64,000 bases of DNA from Sipunculus nudus (Eukaryota > Annelida > Sipuncula > Golfingiida > Sipunculidae), in assembly GCA_026874595.1 (NCBI GenBank), contig CM049319.1, positions 67,109,917-67,173,916 of the forward strand, given 5' to 3'. The number at the start of each line of letters is the position of its first letter. The first letter of the stretch is position 1. Both the position numbers and the translations under genes were made by a program. Below the pieces are notes generated by a model. That model saw nothing but the letters and a program-made list of their open reading frames with translations. It was not told where the DNA came from and ran no database searches. Shown here piece after piece: positions 50,565 through 63,729 of this stretch.

Positions 50565-51091
50565 AAGAGAAGTCAGCATGAAATGAAAATCATAAATCAA
50601 AAGGAATATTATCATTTTTAACAAATGGTATGTCAGTGTGCACAAAATATATTTAAAATAAATGGCCATGCAGTACATGTTGCAAACTGCATGTTACACT
50701 GTTGGATTTCATAACCAAACTAATATGTTGGAGAGGAATTATTAAATATAATGAGTCTAATGGTACATTTGGTTATTTGGCAGAAAGACAGTTAGTATTA
50801 AGTTAAGAGTCCTTTTTTATTAAAAAAAAAAATAAATATTGAAGTATTATAGTAAAATATCATAAGTTGACAGCATATTGCTGTTCAGATGAAATGCCTA
50901 GCATATATAAAAGCAGGTGTATCAGACTGCTTAAAACACATGAGCAGCAGTACATGACCTGGGGTGGTTTCTCTGTTTATCCTGACCTGAGCAGGGAATC
51001 ATGATTATCACCAGATATATCTTAGTTCTATAAATGCTAAAAAATAGAAAAAAGAAATGTTTATTTTGCATTTTCTAAAATTTTACAAAAT

Positions 51092-51122
51092 GCGCTGAGT
51101 GCTGTGACCAATGGGTCCCTTG
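51092..51122 (-). mobile_element. Isolated 5' end of the hairpin family, minus orientation
   Basis: GTGACCAATGGGTCCCTTGT with the inner CTGAG motif is the reverse complement of the family start. I did not find the matching 3' hairpin at lower coordinates, so the copy is truncated or rearranged. Confidence 0.55.
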
Positions 51123-51439
51123 TTTTTAATGTATTTTTCAGGGTTTGCAGGTTTTACCCACTACTTAGGGTTGGCACAATCTTCCTGGAGGGAAGGGAAG
51201 GGATGGAAAGAAATATTTTCTTTCGGAAGGGAAGAAATACTTTCTTCCCACAATTTCTTCCCAGGGAAGAAATAAGATTCACAACATACCTGTATTTCAC
51301 GTAGTTCAAATGTCATTTTGGCTTGTTATATCAGTGCAAATCAGAATGATTGATTTCACACCCTTTGGTAAATAAAGGACATGCAAACAAACCATGTGGA
51401 TGTGACTGGTGTGTCATTTTATTATGGGGCTGGATGATG

Positions 51440-51695
51440 TAGTCTTCAGCTGAGTAATCAAGATGAATTCAACATGAGTCCACTCAGTCCATTTGTGTTG
51501 TTGTTGCTGAAGGCTTGTCTTGAGCTGTGTGATTAGGATGAACTCAAAATGAGTACATAACCTTCAGGGGTGGAGGTCGGCTTGTACAGTTGAGCTGGTT
51601 TTTAGTTAAGTAATTTGGATGAACTCAACATTAGTTTATACCCTTCAGGGATGGAGGTCGGCTTGTACAGTTGAGCTGGTCTTTAGCTTAGTAAC
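51440..51695 (+). repeat. Short tandem repeat, about 100-bp units
   Basis: GATGAACTCAA and TGGAGGTCGGCTTGTACAGT with TGAGCTGGT recur two to three times (for example 51570 and 51652). Confidence 0.7.
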
Positions 51696-51776
51696 TGGCA
51701 GTCCAGCTATGTCTTCTGGTAGCTCACCTACTCCATCCAACTTATCAAGGTCATCAACTCGACACAGGCCTACCAG

Positions 51777-52125
51777 CTTCTGTGGCTCAGGGGTAGAGTT
51801 CAGGACTCGAAGCCAGGAGATCATGAGTTTGAATCTAAGCCAGGTGGTGAGATTTTATCACGGTTGGCTCCCACCCAGGGTTAGCGCTGTGAAAGCTAAA
51901 TGGGGAGACTTTGCCTAACAGTCATGTTTCACTGAAAAATGAGTGCACCTTTCGGGGGTTCCTTGGTGTTGTGACCAAGCAATGGGGATGACAAACACCA
52001 AGGGCCCGCAGGAGTGTTACACCGAGCCCTGTTGACACCAGGATAACTGGGTATAAGCCCCTGTCATGTAGTCCAGAATAGAACTCTGCAGATGTACTTA
52101 GTAATAGTTAAGCAAGCATAAGATT
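51777..52125 (+). mobile_element. tRNA-derived SINE
   Basis: The head looks like a decayed tRNA with an A box, TGGCTCAGGGGTAGAG (near 51782), and a B box, GTTTGAATC (near 51829), at normal spacing. A tRNA-unrelated body of about 280 bp follows. The intact pol III promoter boxes, weak cloverleaf and long body favour a SINE over a tRNA gene. The 3' boundary is approximate. Confidence 0.65.
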
Positions 52126-52795
52126 ACCTCCACCAAATAAAAAATGTAAAAAAAACTCCACTGGACAGCAGCAGCGAGTTATAGATTTGTTGGCAAAGCG
52201 TAACCATGAGTACATCACAGCTGCCATACAGCCTTCAGACAAAGTCTGCACCATATCCAGCTTTCTACTTCTCAGCTATGTCTTTGCCTGCTGTATCCTG
52301 GTGAATGGGAATAAAGAATGGGAGCCCTACTCTACCTGCAGGGTTTGCGGAGTTAGTATTGAACCTCCACACAGCATATGCATCCTCCGTATCCATACAA
52401 TGGGCTGTCTCAACCATGGGTGTGGTTCAGTCAAAACTTCGAAAAGGTTCATTGTGGAACATACAAACAAGCTTGTATCTACTTACAGGATGCTGCGTAG
52501 AAACCATGTTTTGGACTATTGGATTCACTGTGTTCTATGAAATATGTCTAAACTATCTGAGTGTGTAAATATTGAACAACAATGTGTGCTTAATGAACAA
52601 CTGATATATATTATTCAGTGGTTCTCTGTATATATGCTTATTTACTATGTTATATATTATTAATAAAAGGTTGTGGGAACCTGTGGGAAAAAGAGTTTCT
52701 TCCCTGACTTTTTTTTCTTCCCCGAAATTTCCTTTTCTTCCCTGAGAAGGGGAAAATACCTATCTTCCCAACAGGTTTGCCAACCCTGTACTTAG

Positions 52796-54525
52796 TACAA
52801 CGGTAAAAACCTGGGTTTAACCCAGGTTGGGGTAAAATAAGTTTTACCGGGGTTTTACCAAAGTTTTCATAAAAAATTTCATCAAAGTTTAAATAAAATG
52901 CTCTTATTTTTTCATACTCGATGAAAATTGACACAGGTAACATGTAAACAGGTAAACAACCAATTCATTTAATGTTTTTATCATGGTCAATTTTACTCCA
53001 TTTCAGTCTGTCCCAGCCAAGGACAGACTATTCTGTTCTACCTAGCCCTAGCACCTGTGCTCTCTTACTACGCTAAGCTGTGCAAGAGCCCTAGAAGATG
53101 ATTTGAGGAAACTGGTGCCATTCCACATGACAATTAAATTCTGATATTTCGTCTAAAAATGTCGTATTCGTTAGGAAATAAAGATATTCTAATCAAATAC
53201 GCATATAACATACCACTTAGACAGTGTTTGTCCACTTCAAATGTTGATTAGAAGAATATGTATTATCCTATATAAACGGTGATACACAGGTAATGATGTG
53301 TGCTCTGGGTTTTCCCCCAGCCACAGCTGGCCGGCAGCCGCCTGTGTAACCAGTGGTAACGGGCCGTGTTGGCTCAGCGAGCAAAGGTCAGGCAGTTCAT
53401 TGTTTCAGATTCTGAGACAGTTTCAAGCGCAAGGGTTGCAAAGTTTTAAAAGTGAGTCTTGTTTACATACTAAAACATAATATTTATCTGAATTTCTTGG
53501 TCATTGGAATAAAGTACTATATCTCCCTCAGATTACTTACAGTTTCCTTGTCATAAACGCAATATTTGATTTTACACGATTTTTTTCCGACAAGGGTTTG
53601 AAGTTCTCCAGTTTACTCTGAAGCTTTTTATGCGGTATCCAGAGTCCTGGATACGCCGCATTTAATGCAGTTATGTTCTACCCTGCACTTCTAGGGATAT
53701 GGTCTTTGACTATGTCCGGGTTGGCTGTAATTGCCCTAAACCTTTGTGGTGGAATCAACAACTAGGATTCTCCTTTCATGCGTAATTGTTTATGCAGACA
53801 GCTAGCAGCGCGAATTGGAATATTGTGTCTTTGGACGAGGCAATCTAAACCAAAGACATACTTTCATAAAACTTGACCTGAGCGATAATAAAAGATCGAA
53901 GAAACTTTCTTATCATATGGTCATTATTACTCAATTTGAAGAGAATATTTTTATGGGTTTTCGCATACCTAAGAAAACAGTGATGTGCCTGAAGACATTA
54001 GCTGGTTACATTGGCCTAGATGGGCCTGTTGTCATACTATATACTTACCGAAGGAGCCAACGACCACGTCCTGCCTGCCCGCAGATTCATATTTCCCGCC
54101 AGCACAAAGTAAATGCCGAAATCGTAACCTCCTATCATATCCAAATATTTTCTTTTAAACTTGGACGATAGGTGCTTTGAAACTTTTTACCCGCCAAATT
54201 CACAAGTTTGTTACGCCTGTAGACATGGGTAGGAAAATATATATGAAAAAGTGTCAGGTTCATTTTATTTATCGTCTATTTATAAGCCACCTTCCCCAGA
54301 TGGAACCACTCTCCACATCATGAATAATGACTTAGAATGGCACACACACACTGAACTATGGAACAAACATTATAACCATAGTTATTAATAGGATATATAT
54401 ATATATGTTTTGTGTGATTTGTACAATAGATTAAATGACATCCATTGGGGATTTTTTTTTTAAATTGCATGTAAAATTATAAAAAATAGGAATGTTTACA
54501 TATAACATGCATATTACAAAAATCA
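52796..54525. other. No recognised gene; unplaced 118-codon frame at 53815-54171
   Basis: 52800-52870 is rich in inverted GGTTTTACC / GGTAAAACC words. A frame at 53815-54171 has mixed composition but no family motif I recognise, and nothing upstream supports a promoter. GC is locally higher near 53310-53390. Confidence 0.4.
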
Positions 54526-54529
54526 TCCA

Positions 54530-57500
54530 TACAGACTCAACATTGGCTGTATAAATTTGGAGTTTTGGTCTAAATTCTGTGTTATTACACTGATTGGTCT
54601 GAAATGTTTGGGCTGAAGTAAACCCTTGGGGAAATTACATACAAAAATGGGAGAGGTGGCTGAGTTTGTGTGCCAATAAGGTGCGAAAAATGGATTTTTA
54701 GCATTTGACAGGGCTTTTGTGCACATGATCAGGTTAAAATTCAGCTAGGGTGTTCAAAATGCAGGATTTTACTGATACTTTGGTGAACATACATGGTTGC
54801 AATTTGCATATGGCTCCTGTTAATACCTACCATTTTGAGGTATCCTTTAAAGTGTTTTCATCTGTACCGACTCAACTTGGCTTTAATACATGTGGTGTCT
54901 TGAGCTAAATTCTGTGTTATTTGGCTGATTAGTCTGAAATGTTTTGGGCTGCAGATGACCCCTTGGAGAAATATGTATACAAAAATTGGGAGACCTGGCT
55001 GTGTTTTTGTACCAATGAGGAGCAAAAATGGATTTTTAGCACTTTACATGACTTTTTGTGCATATGATCAGGTTTAAATTCAGCTAGGGTGTTCAAAATG
55101 CAGGATTTTACTGATACTTTGGTGAACATACATGGTTGCAATTTGCATATGGCTCCTGTTTATACCTACCATTTTGAGGTATCCTTTAAAGTGTTTTCAT
55201 CTGTACCGACTCAACTTGGCTTTAATACATGTGGTGTCTTGAGCTAAATTTTGTTATTTGGCTGATTAGTCTGAAAAAGTTTTGGGCTGCACATGACCCC
55301 TTGGAGAAATATGTATACAAAAATTGGGACACCTTGCTGTGTTTTTGTACCAATGAGGAGCAAAAAATGGATTTTTAGCAATTTACATGGCTTTTTGTGC
55401 ATATGATCAGGTTAAAATTCAGCTAGGGTGTTCAAAATGCAGGATTTTACTGATACTTTGGTGAACATGCATGGTTGCAATTTGCATATGGCTCCTGTTA
55501 ATACCTACCATTTTGAGGTATCCTTTAAAGTGTTTTCATCTGTACCGACTCAACTTGGCTTTAATACATGTGGTGTCTTGAGCTAAATTCTGTGTTATTT
55601 GGCTGATTAGTCTGAAAAGTTTTGGGCTGCAGATGATCCCTTGGAGAAATATGTATACAAAAACTGGGAGACCTGGCTGTGTTTTTGTACCAATGAGGAG
55701 CAAAAATGGATTTTTAGCACATTACAAGGCTTTTTGTGCATATGATCAGGTTAAAATTCAGCTAGGGTGTTCAAAATGCAGTATTTTACTGATACTTTGG
55801 TGAACATACATGGTTGCAATTAGCATATGGCTACTGTTAATACCTACCTTTTTGGGGTATCCTTTAAAGTGTTTTCATCTGTACTGACTCACCTTGGCTT
55901 TAATACATGTGGTGTCTTGAGCTTAAATCTGTGTCATTTGGCTGATTAGTCTGAAAAGTTTTGGGCTGCAGATGACCCCTTGGAGGAATATGTATACAAA
56001 AATTGGGACACCTGGCTGTGTTTTTGTACCAATGAGGAGAAAAAATGGATTTTTAGCACTTTCAAGGCTTTTTGTGCGTATGATCAGGTTAAAATTCAGC
56101 TAGGGTGTTCAAAATGCAGGATTTTACTGTTTTTTTTTGTGAACATACATGGTTGCAATTTGCATATGGCTACTGTTAATACCTACCATTTTGAGGTATC
56201 CTTAAAAGTGTTTTCATCTGTACCGACTCAACTTGGCTTTAATACATGTGGTGTCTTGAGCTAAATTCTGTGTTATTTGGCTGATTAGTCTGAAAAGTTT
56301 TGGGCTGCAGATGACCCCTTGGAGAAATATGTATACAAAAATTGGGACACCTGGCTGTGTTTTTGTACCAATGTGGAGCAAAAAATGGATTTTTAGCACT
56401 TTACATGGCTTTTTGTGCATATGATCAGGTTAAAATTCAGCTAGGGTGTTCAAAATGCAGGATTTTACTGGGTTTTTTTTTTGTGAACATACATGGTTGC
56501 AATTTGCATATGGCTCCTGTTAATACCTACCATTTTGGGGTATCCTTTAAAGTGTTTTCATCTGTACTGACTCACCTTGGCTTTAATACATGTGGTGTCT
56601 TGAGCTTAAATCTGTGTCATTTGGCTGATTAGTCTGAAAAGTTTTGGGCTGCAGATGATCCCATGGAGGAATATGTATACAAAAATTGGGGGAGCTGGCT
56701 GTGTTTTTGTACCAATGAGGAGCAAAAAATAGATTTTTAGCACTTTACATGGATTTTTGTGCATATGATCAGGTTAAAATTCAGCTAGGGTGTTCAAAAT
56801 GCAGGATTTTACTGTTTTTTTTTGTGAACATACATGGTTGCAATTTGCATATGGCTCCTGTTAATACCTACCATTTTGGGGTATCCTTTAAAGTGTTTTC
56901 ATCTGTACTGACTCACCTTGGCTTTAATACATGTGGTGTCTTGAGCTTAAATCTGTGTCATTTGGCTGATTAGTCTGAAAAGTTTTGGGCTGCAGATGAT
57001 CCCATGGAGGAATATGTATACAAAAATTGGGGGAGCTGGCTGTGTTTTTGTACCAATGAGGAGCAAAAAATAGATTTTTAGCACTTTACATGGCTTTTTG
57101 TGCATATTATCAGGTTAAAATTCTGCTAGGGTGTTCAAAATGCAGGATTTTACTGATACTTTGTTGAACATACATGGTTGGAATTTGCGTATGGCTCCTG
57201 TTAATACCTACCATTTTGAGGTATCCTTTAAAGTGTTTTCATCCGTACCAATTCAAATTGGCTTTAATACATGTGGTGACTTGAGCTAAATTCTGTGTTA
57301 TTTGGCTGATTAGTCTGAAATGTTTTGGGCTGCACATGACCCCTTGGAGAAATATGTATACAAAAATTGGGAGACCTGGCTGTGTTTTTGTACCAATGAG
57401 GAGCAAAAATGGATTTTTAGCACTTTACATGACTTTTTGTGCATATGATCAGGTTAAAATTCAGCTAGGGTGTTCAAAATGCAGGATTTTACTGATACTT

Positions 57501-58300
57501 TGGTGAACATACATGGTTGCAATTTGTATATGGCTCCTGTTAATACCTACCATTTTGAGGTATCCTTTAAAGTGTTTTCATCTGTACCGACTCAACTTGG
57601 CTTTAATACATGTGGTGTCTTGAGCTAAATTTTGTGTTATTTAGCTGATTAGTCTGAAAAGTTTTGGGCTGCACATGACCCCTTGGAGAAATATGTATAC
57701 AAAAATTGGGACACCTGGCTGTGTTTTTGTACCAATGAGGAGCAAAAAATGGATTTTTAGCACTTTACAAGGCTTTTTGTGCATATGATCAGGTTAAAAT
57801 TCAGCTAGGGTGTTCAAAATGCAGGATTTTACTGATACTTTGGTGAACATGCATGGTTGGAATTTGCATATGGCTCTTGTTAATACCTACCATTTTGAGG
57901 TATCCTTTAAAGTGTTTTCATCTGTACCGACTCAACTTGGCTTTAATACATGTGGTGTCTTGAGCTAAATTCTGTGTTATTTTGCTGATTAGTCTGAAAA
58001 GTTTTGGGCTGCAGATGACCCCTTGGAGAAATATGTATACAAAAACTGGGAGACCTGGCTGTGTTTTTGTACCAATGAGGAGCAAAAATGGATTTTTAGC
58101 ACTTTACAAGGCTTTTTGTGTATATGATCAGGTTAAAATTCAGCTAGGGTGTTGAAAATGCATGATTTAACTTATCTTTTGGTGAACATATACAGGATTG
58201 CAGATTGCAGATGGCCACTGTTAATACTTGCCGTTAGGGGGCGTCTTTAAAAAAGGGAATTTTAGCATTTAACAGGGCTTTTTGTGCATATGATTAGGTT
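54530..58300 (+). repeat. Tandem array of about 11 units of about 340 bp
   Basis: GATCAGGTTAAAATTCAGCT recurs at 54727, 55066, 55405, 55744, 56082, 56423, 56766, 57107 (GATC changed to TATC), 57447, 57787 and 58126, spaced 338-343 bp. Other landmarks are GAACATACATGGTTGCAATT, TTTAATACATGTGGTGTCTT and TTTTGTACCAATGAGGAGCA. Terminal units are shortened and diverged. Frames of up to about 96 codons recur in several units but the period is not a multiple of three throughout. Confidence 0.95.
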
Positions 58301-58699
58301 AAAATTCACCTAGGGTGTTGAACATGCAGAATAATACTGATATTTTGGTGATTATACATGGTTGCAATTTACATGTGGCCGCTGCTAATAAATCCTGCTG
58401 CTCACAAGTGGCTGTGATAAATGTATTTTGGATAACCTTTGATCTATATACTTGTAATTACAATTGTGTAGCGTGCTTTTTAACAACATTCACCGCTTTT
58501 CAATGTGTCTGATACTTTGCGTTTATCTGCCGGAAAACGTCGGTAATATATCCATATACACAACATGTTGGGTGCAACATACTGCAAATGTTTCAGTGAC
58601 GTTTAACGTTATATTACTGAGTATGGGAGACAACAGATATTTCACGTCCTTTACACGTTTAATGTATGTTGCATGCCGTATAATATAAAACCACATTGT

Positions 58700-61600
58700 G
58701 ATTGGTGGCTAATTTGCAACGTTAAGGATACATACATAAAAATCTGTATTTTCATCAGCTTTACATTGTGCACCGTATTGTATATAAAACCGTATATTAA
58801 TGTTTGAAATAACGTTGTGTATATTTGTAATTTAAACATATTGAACCGACTAATTTGCAATGTTTAACATACGTTAATTTTACGTGCCAAAACAACGTCG
58901 CAAATGTAATCACACGCACGAAATGTATAACGTTATGTGTTACATATAGCAAACGTCTCTATAACATTTCCTAATATGTTATACTTTCCGACTTTTAGGA
59001 CGTCCAATAAAACGTTCTCAGCATGTGTCAAATACGTTGTATACAGCGCAGTAGAAATCTGTATTTTCACCTGTTTTAGATTGTGCACCATAACGTATAT
59101 ATAACAGTATATCTATATTTTAAATAACTTTGTGTACATCGAAAATTACATTCACAGACCCGACTAATTTGCAATGTTTAGAATACGTACATTTTACGTG
59201 CAAAACAACGTCGCAAATGTAACCATATGCACAACATGTGAAACGTTGTGTGTAACATTTTGCAGACGTCTCTTCGACATTGCCTAAAATGTTATACTTC
59301 CGGGTATTGCAGACGTTCACCATAACGTTCCCAACATGTTTCTTGACCGTTGTATACAGCGTCGTAAAAATCCGTATTTTCATCAGCTTTACATCGTGCA
59401 CCGTATCGTATATAAAACCGTATATTAATGTTTGAAATAACTTTGTGTATATTTGTAATTTAAACATATTGAACCGACTAATTTGCAACGTTTATGATAC
59501 GTCCATTTTACATACCAAAATATCGCAAACGTAACTACATACACAACATGTGAAACGTTATGTGTAACATTTCGCAGACGTCTCTTCGACATTGCCTTAA
59601 ATGTTATACTTCCGAGTATTGCAGAAATTCAAAGTAACGTTCTCAGCATGTGTTAAATACGTTGCATACAGAACAGTAAAAATCTGTATTTTCAACAGTT
59701 TTAGATTGTGCACCATAACGTATAGATAACAGTAATCTATATTTCAAATAACTTTGTGTATATTTGAAAATTACAATCACAGACCCGACTAATTTGCAAC
59801 GTTTAGGATACGTACATTTTACGTGCAAAACAACGTCGCAAATGTATCCACATGCACAACATGTGAAACATTATGTGTAACATTTTGCAGACGTCTCTTC
59901 GACATTGCCTAAAATGTCATACTTCCAGGTATTGCAGACGTTCACCGTAACGTTCCGAACATGTTTCTTGACCGTTGTATACAGCGTCGTAAAAAATCTG
60001 TATTTTCATCAGCTTTACATTGTGCACCGTATCGTATATAAAACCGTATATTAATGTTTGAAATAACGTTGAGTATATTTGTAATTTAAACATATTGAAC
60101 CGACTAATTTGCAATGTTTAGGATACGTTAATTTTACGTGCAAAAACAACGTCGCAAATGTAACCACACGCACAACATGTATAACGTTATGTGTTACATT
60201 TTGCAGACGTCTCTATAACATTTCCTTGTATGTTATACTTTCCGACTTTTAGGACGTCCAATAAAACGTTCTCAGCACGTGTCAAATACGTTGTATACAG
60301 CGCAGTAAAAATCTGTATTTTCACCTGTTATAGATTGTGCACCATAACGTATATATAACAGTATATCTATATTTTAAATAACTTTGTGTATATTTGAAAA
60401 TTACATTCACAGACCCGACTAATTTGCAATGTTTAGGATACGTACATTTTACGTGCAAAACAACGTCGCAAATGTAAGCCATATGCACAACATGTGAAAC
60501 GTTATGTGTAACATTTTGCAGACGTCTCTTCGACATTGCCTAAAATGTTATACTTCCGGGTATTGCAGACGTTCATCATAACGTTCCCAACATGTTTCTT
60601 GACCGTTGTATACAGCGTCGTAAAAATCTGTATTTTAGCAGCTTTACATTGTGCACCGTATCGTATATAAAACCGTATATTAATGTTTGAAATAACGTTG
60701 AGTATATTTGTAATTTAAACATATTGAACCGACTAATTTGCAATGTTTAACATACGTTAATTTTACGTGCCAAAACAACGTCGCAAATGTAACCACACGC
60801 ACAAAATGTATAACGTTATGTGTTACATATAGCAAACGTCTCTATAACATTTCCTAGTATGTTATACTTTCCGACTTTTAGGACGTCCAATAAAACGTTC
60901 TCAGCATGTGTCAAATACGTTTTATACAGCGCAGTAGAAATCTGTATTTTCACCTGTTTTAGATTGTGCACCATAACGTATATATAACAGTATATCTATA
61001 TTTTAAATAACTGTGTATATTTGAAAATAACATTCACAGACCCGACTAATTTGCAATGTTGAGAATACGTACATTTTACGTGCAAAACAACGTCGCAAAT
61101 GTAACCATATGCACAACATGTGAAACGTTGTGTGTAACATATTGCAGACGTCTCTTCGACATTGCCTAAAATGTTATACCTCCGGGTATCGAAGACGTTC
61201 ACCGTAACGTTCCCAACATGTTTCTTGACCGTTGTATACAGCGTCGTAAAATCTATATTTTCATCAGCTTTACATTGTGCACCGTATCGTATATAAAACC
61301 GAATATTAATGGTTGAAATAACGTTGTGTATATTTGTAATTTAAACATACTGAACCGACTAATTTGCAATGTTTAGGATACGTTAATTTTACGTGCAAAA
61401 ACAACGTCGCAAATGTAACCACACGCACAACATGTATAACGTTATGTGTTACATTTTGCAAACGTCTCTATAACATTTCCTAGTATGTTATACTTTCCGA
61501 CTTTTAGGACGTCCAAAAAAAGTTCTCAGCATGTGTCAAATACGTTGTATACAGCGCAGTAAAAAATCTGTATTTTCACCTGTTTTAGATTGTGCACCAT

Positions 61601-63420
61601 AACTTATATATAACAGTATATCTATATTTTAAATATCTTTGTGTATATTTGAAAATTACATTCACAGACCCGACTAATTTGCAATGTTTAGGATACGTAC
61701 ATTTTACGTGCAAAATAACGTCGCAAATGTAACCATATGCACAACATGTGAAACGTTATGTGTAACATTTTGCAGACGTCTCTTCGACATTGCCTAAAAT
61801 GTTATACTTCCGGGTTTTGCAAACGTTCATCATAACGTTCCCAACATGTTTCTTGACCGTTGTATACAGCGTCGTAAAAATCTGTATTTTCATCAGCTTT
61901 ACATTGTCCACCGTATCGTATATAAAACCGTATATTAATGTTTGAAATAACGTTGAGTATATTTGTAATTTAAACATATTGAACCGACTAATTTGCAATG
62001 TTTAGGATACGTTAATTTTACGCGCCAAAACAACGTCGCAAATGTAACCACACGCACAACATGTATAACGTTATGTGTTACATATAGCAAACGTCTCTAT
62101 AACATTTCCTAATATGTTATACTTTCCGACTTTTAGGACGTCCAATAAAACGTTCTCAGCATGTGTCAAATACGTTGTATACAGCGCAGTAAAAATCTGT
62201 ATTTTCACCTGTTTTAGATTGTGCACCATAACGTATATATAACAGTATATCTATATTTTAAATAACTTTGTGTATATTTGAAAATTACATTCACAGGCCC
62301 GACTAATTTGCAATGTTTAGGATACGTACATTTTACGTGCAAAACAACGTCGCAAATGTAACCATATGCACAACATGTGAAACGTTATGTGTAACATTTT
62401 GCAGACGTCTCTTCGACATTGCCTAAAATGTTATACTTCCGGGTATTGCAGACGTTCACCATAACGTTCCCAACATGTTTCTTGACCGTTGTATACAGCG
62501 TCGTAAAAATCCGTATTTTCATCAGCTTTACATTGTCCACCGTATCGTATATAAAACCGTATATTAATGTTTGAAGTAATGTTGAGTATATTTGTAATTT
62601 AAACATATTGATCCGACTAATTTGCAATGTTTAGGATACGTTAATTTTACGCGCCAAAACAACGTCGCAAATGTAACCACACGCACAACATGTATAACGT
62701 TATGTGTTACATTTTGCAAACGTCTCTATAACATTTCCTAATATGTTATACTTTCCGACTTTTAGGACGTCCAATAAAACGTTCTCAGCATGTGTCAAAT
62801 ACGTTGTATACAGCGCAGTAAAAATCTGTATTTTCACCTGTTTTAGATTGTGCACCATAACGTTTATATAACAGTATGTCTATATTTTAAATAACTTTGT
62901 GTATATTTGAAAATTACATTCACAGACGCGACTAATTTGCAATGTTTAGGATACGTACATTTTACGTGCAAAACAACGTCGCAAATGTATCCATATGCAC
63001 AACATGTGAAACGTTATGTGCAACAATTTGCAGACGTCTCTTCGACATTGCCTAAAATGTTATACTTCCGGGTATTGCAGACGTTCACCATAACGTTCCC
63101 AACATGTTTCTTGACCGTTGTATACAGCGTCGTAAAAATCTGTATTTTCATCAGCTTTACATTGTCCACCGTATCGTATATAAAACCATATATTAATGTT
63201 TGAAATAACGTTGCGTATATTTGTAACTTAAACATATTGGACCGAAACTTTGCAATGTTTACGATACGTCCATATAACGTGCCGAAAAACGTCGCAAACC
63301 TAACCGCATGCGCAACATAAAAAACTTTTAATGCAACGTTTCTTAAACGTCCGTTTGCCGTTTCCAATAATATTTTACTTTAGAGTAGTTAGGACGTTAA
63401 GTATAACGTTCGCACCATGT
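58700..63420 (+). repeat. Right subterminal satellite, about 15 units of about 314 bp in A/B dimers
   Basis: ACGTCGCAAATGTAA-type markers occur at 58894, 59208, about 59519, 59833, 60149, 60463, 60778, 61090, 61404, 61718, 62033, 62347, 62661 and 62976, and in degenerate form near 63288. From 60149 onward units alternate between an A type (CCACACGCAC, then ATAACGTTATGTGTTACA) and a B type (CCATATGCAC, then GTGAAACGTTATGTG). This gives a higher-order period of about 628 bp. ACGTT words are frequent throughout, as in the left array. Confidence 0.92.
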
Positions 63421-63729
63421 TTTACAAATGTTTTTAAACAATATTGCAGAATAAGGAACCTGATCGAAATTCAGAACGTGCCCATTAACGTGTACATAAC
63501 GTTTGATGTACGTTACATAATAACAATACAATGCGTTTTAACCAAAGGCGTTTTGGAAGTACAGGACAACGTTCTTTTAATGTAAATACAAGGTTATATT
63601 AAAACGTTACATAAAGTACCTTGGACGGACGTTCCTGTATTTCAATATGACGTAAACTTGACGTTGCCTGCACGTTTCTAAATAATGTTATGACCTGTAA
63701 CTTTCCACGAACGTTAGGTTTACGTACTG
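63421..63729. other. Right subterminal unique region of the giant element
   Basis: Diverged ACGTT-rich sequence between the last array unit and the right terminal repeat; includes ATAATGTTAT (63682-63691), which pairs with ATAACATTAT at 4711-4720. Confidence 0.6.

Larger units (their letters stand above)
48912..51090. other. AT-rich sequence without recognised genes
   Basis: Contains AT-rich and TG microsatellites and a dispersed-repeat fragment near 49950-50035. No supported gene. Confidence 0.45.
51167..52788. mobile_element. hAT-like non-autonomous element (1.6 kb) with AGGGTTGGCA ends
   Basis: The left end AGGGTTGGCA and the right end TGCCAACCCTG are inverted repeats. Beyond them both ends carry GGGAAGAAA/TTTCTTCCC-rich subterminal sequence in opposite orientation. 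TACTTAG occurs at both edges (51162-51168 and 52789-52795), consistent with a 7-8-bp target duplication, although the left copy overlaps the TIR by two bases. No transposase motif; open frames at 52187-52568 overlap in two frames and are unrecognised. Confidence 0.6.

Noticed and set aside
51777-51852. Functional tRNA gene
   Set aside because: A and B boxes are present but the arms do not pair well and a long SINE-like body follows.
55980-56973. 94-96-codon frames repeated in the 340-bp array
   Set aside because: Same unit read repeatedly; the unit length is not a stable multiple of three, stops are shared by position and no family motif is present.
58651-63367. Minus-strand frames starting MQISRFNMFKLQIY in the right array
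   Set aside because: They repeat with the 628-bp dimer and contain only low-information sequence; a satellite by-product.
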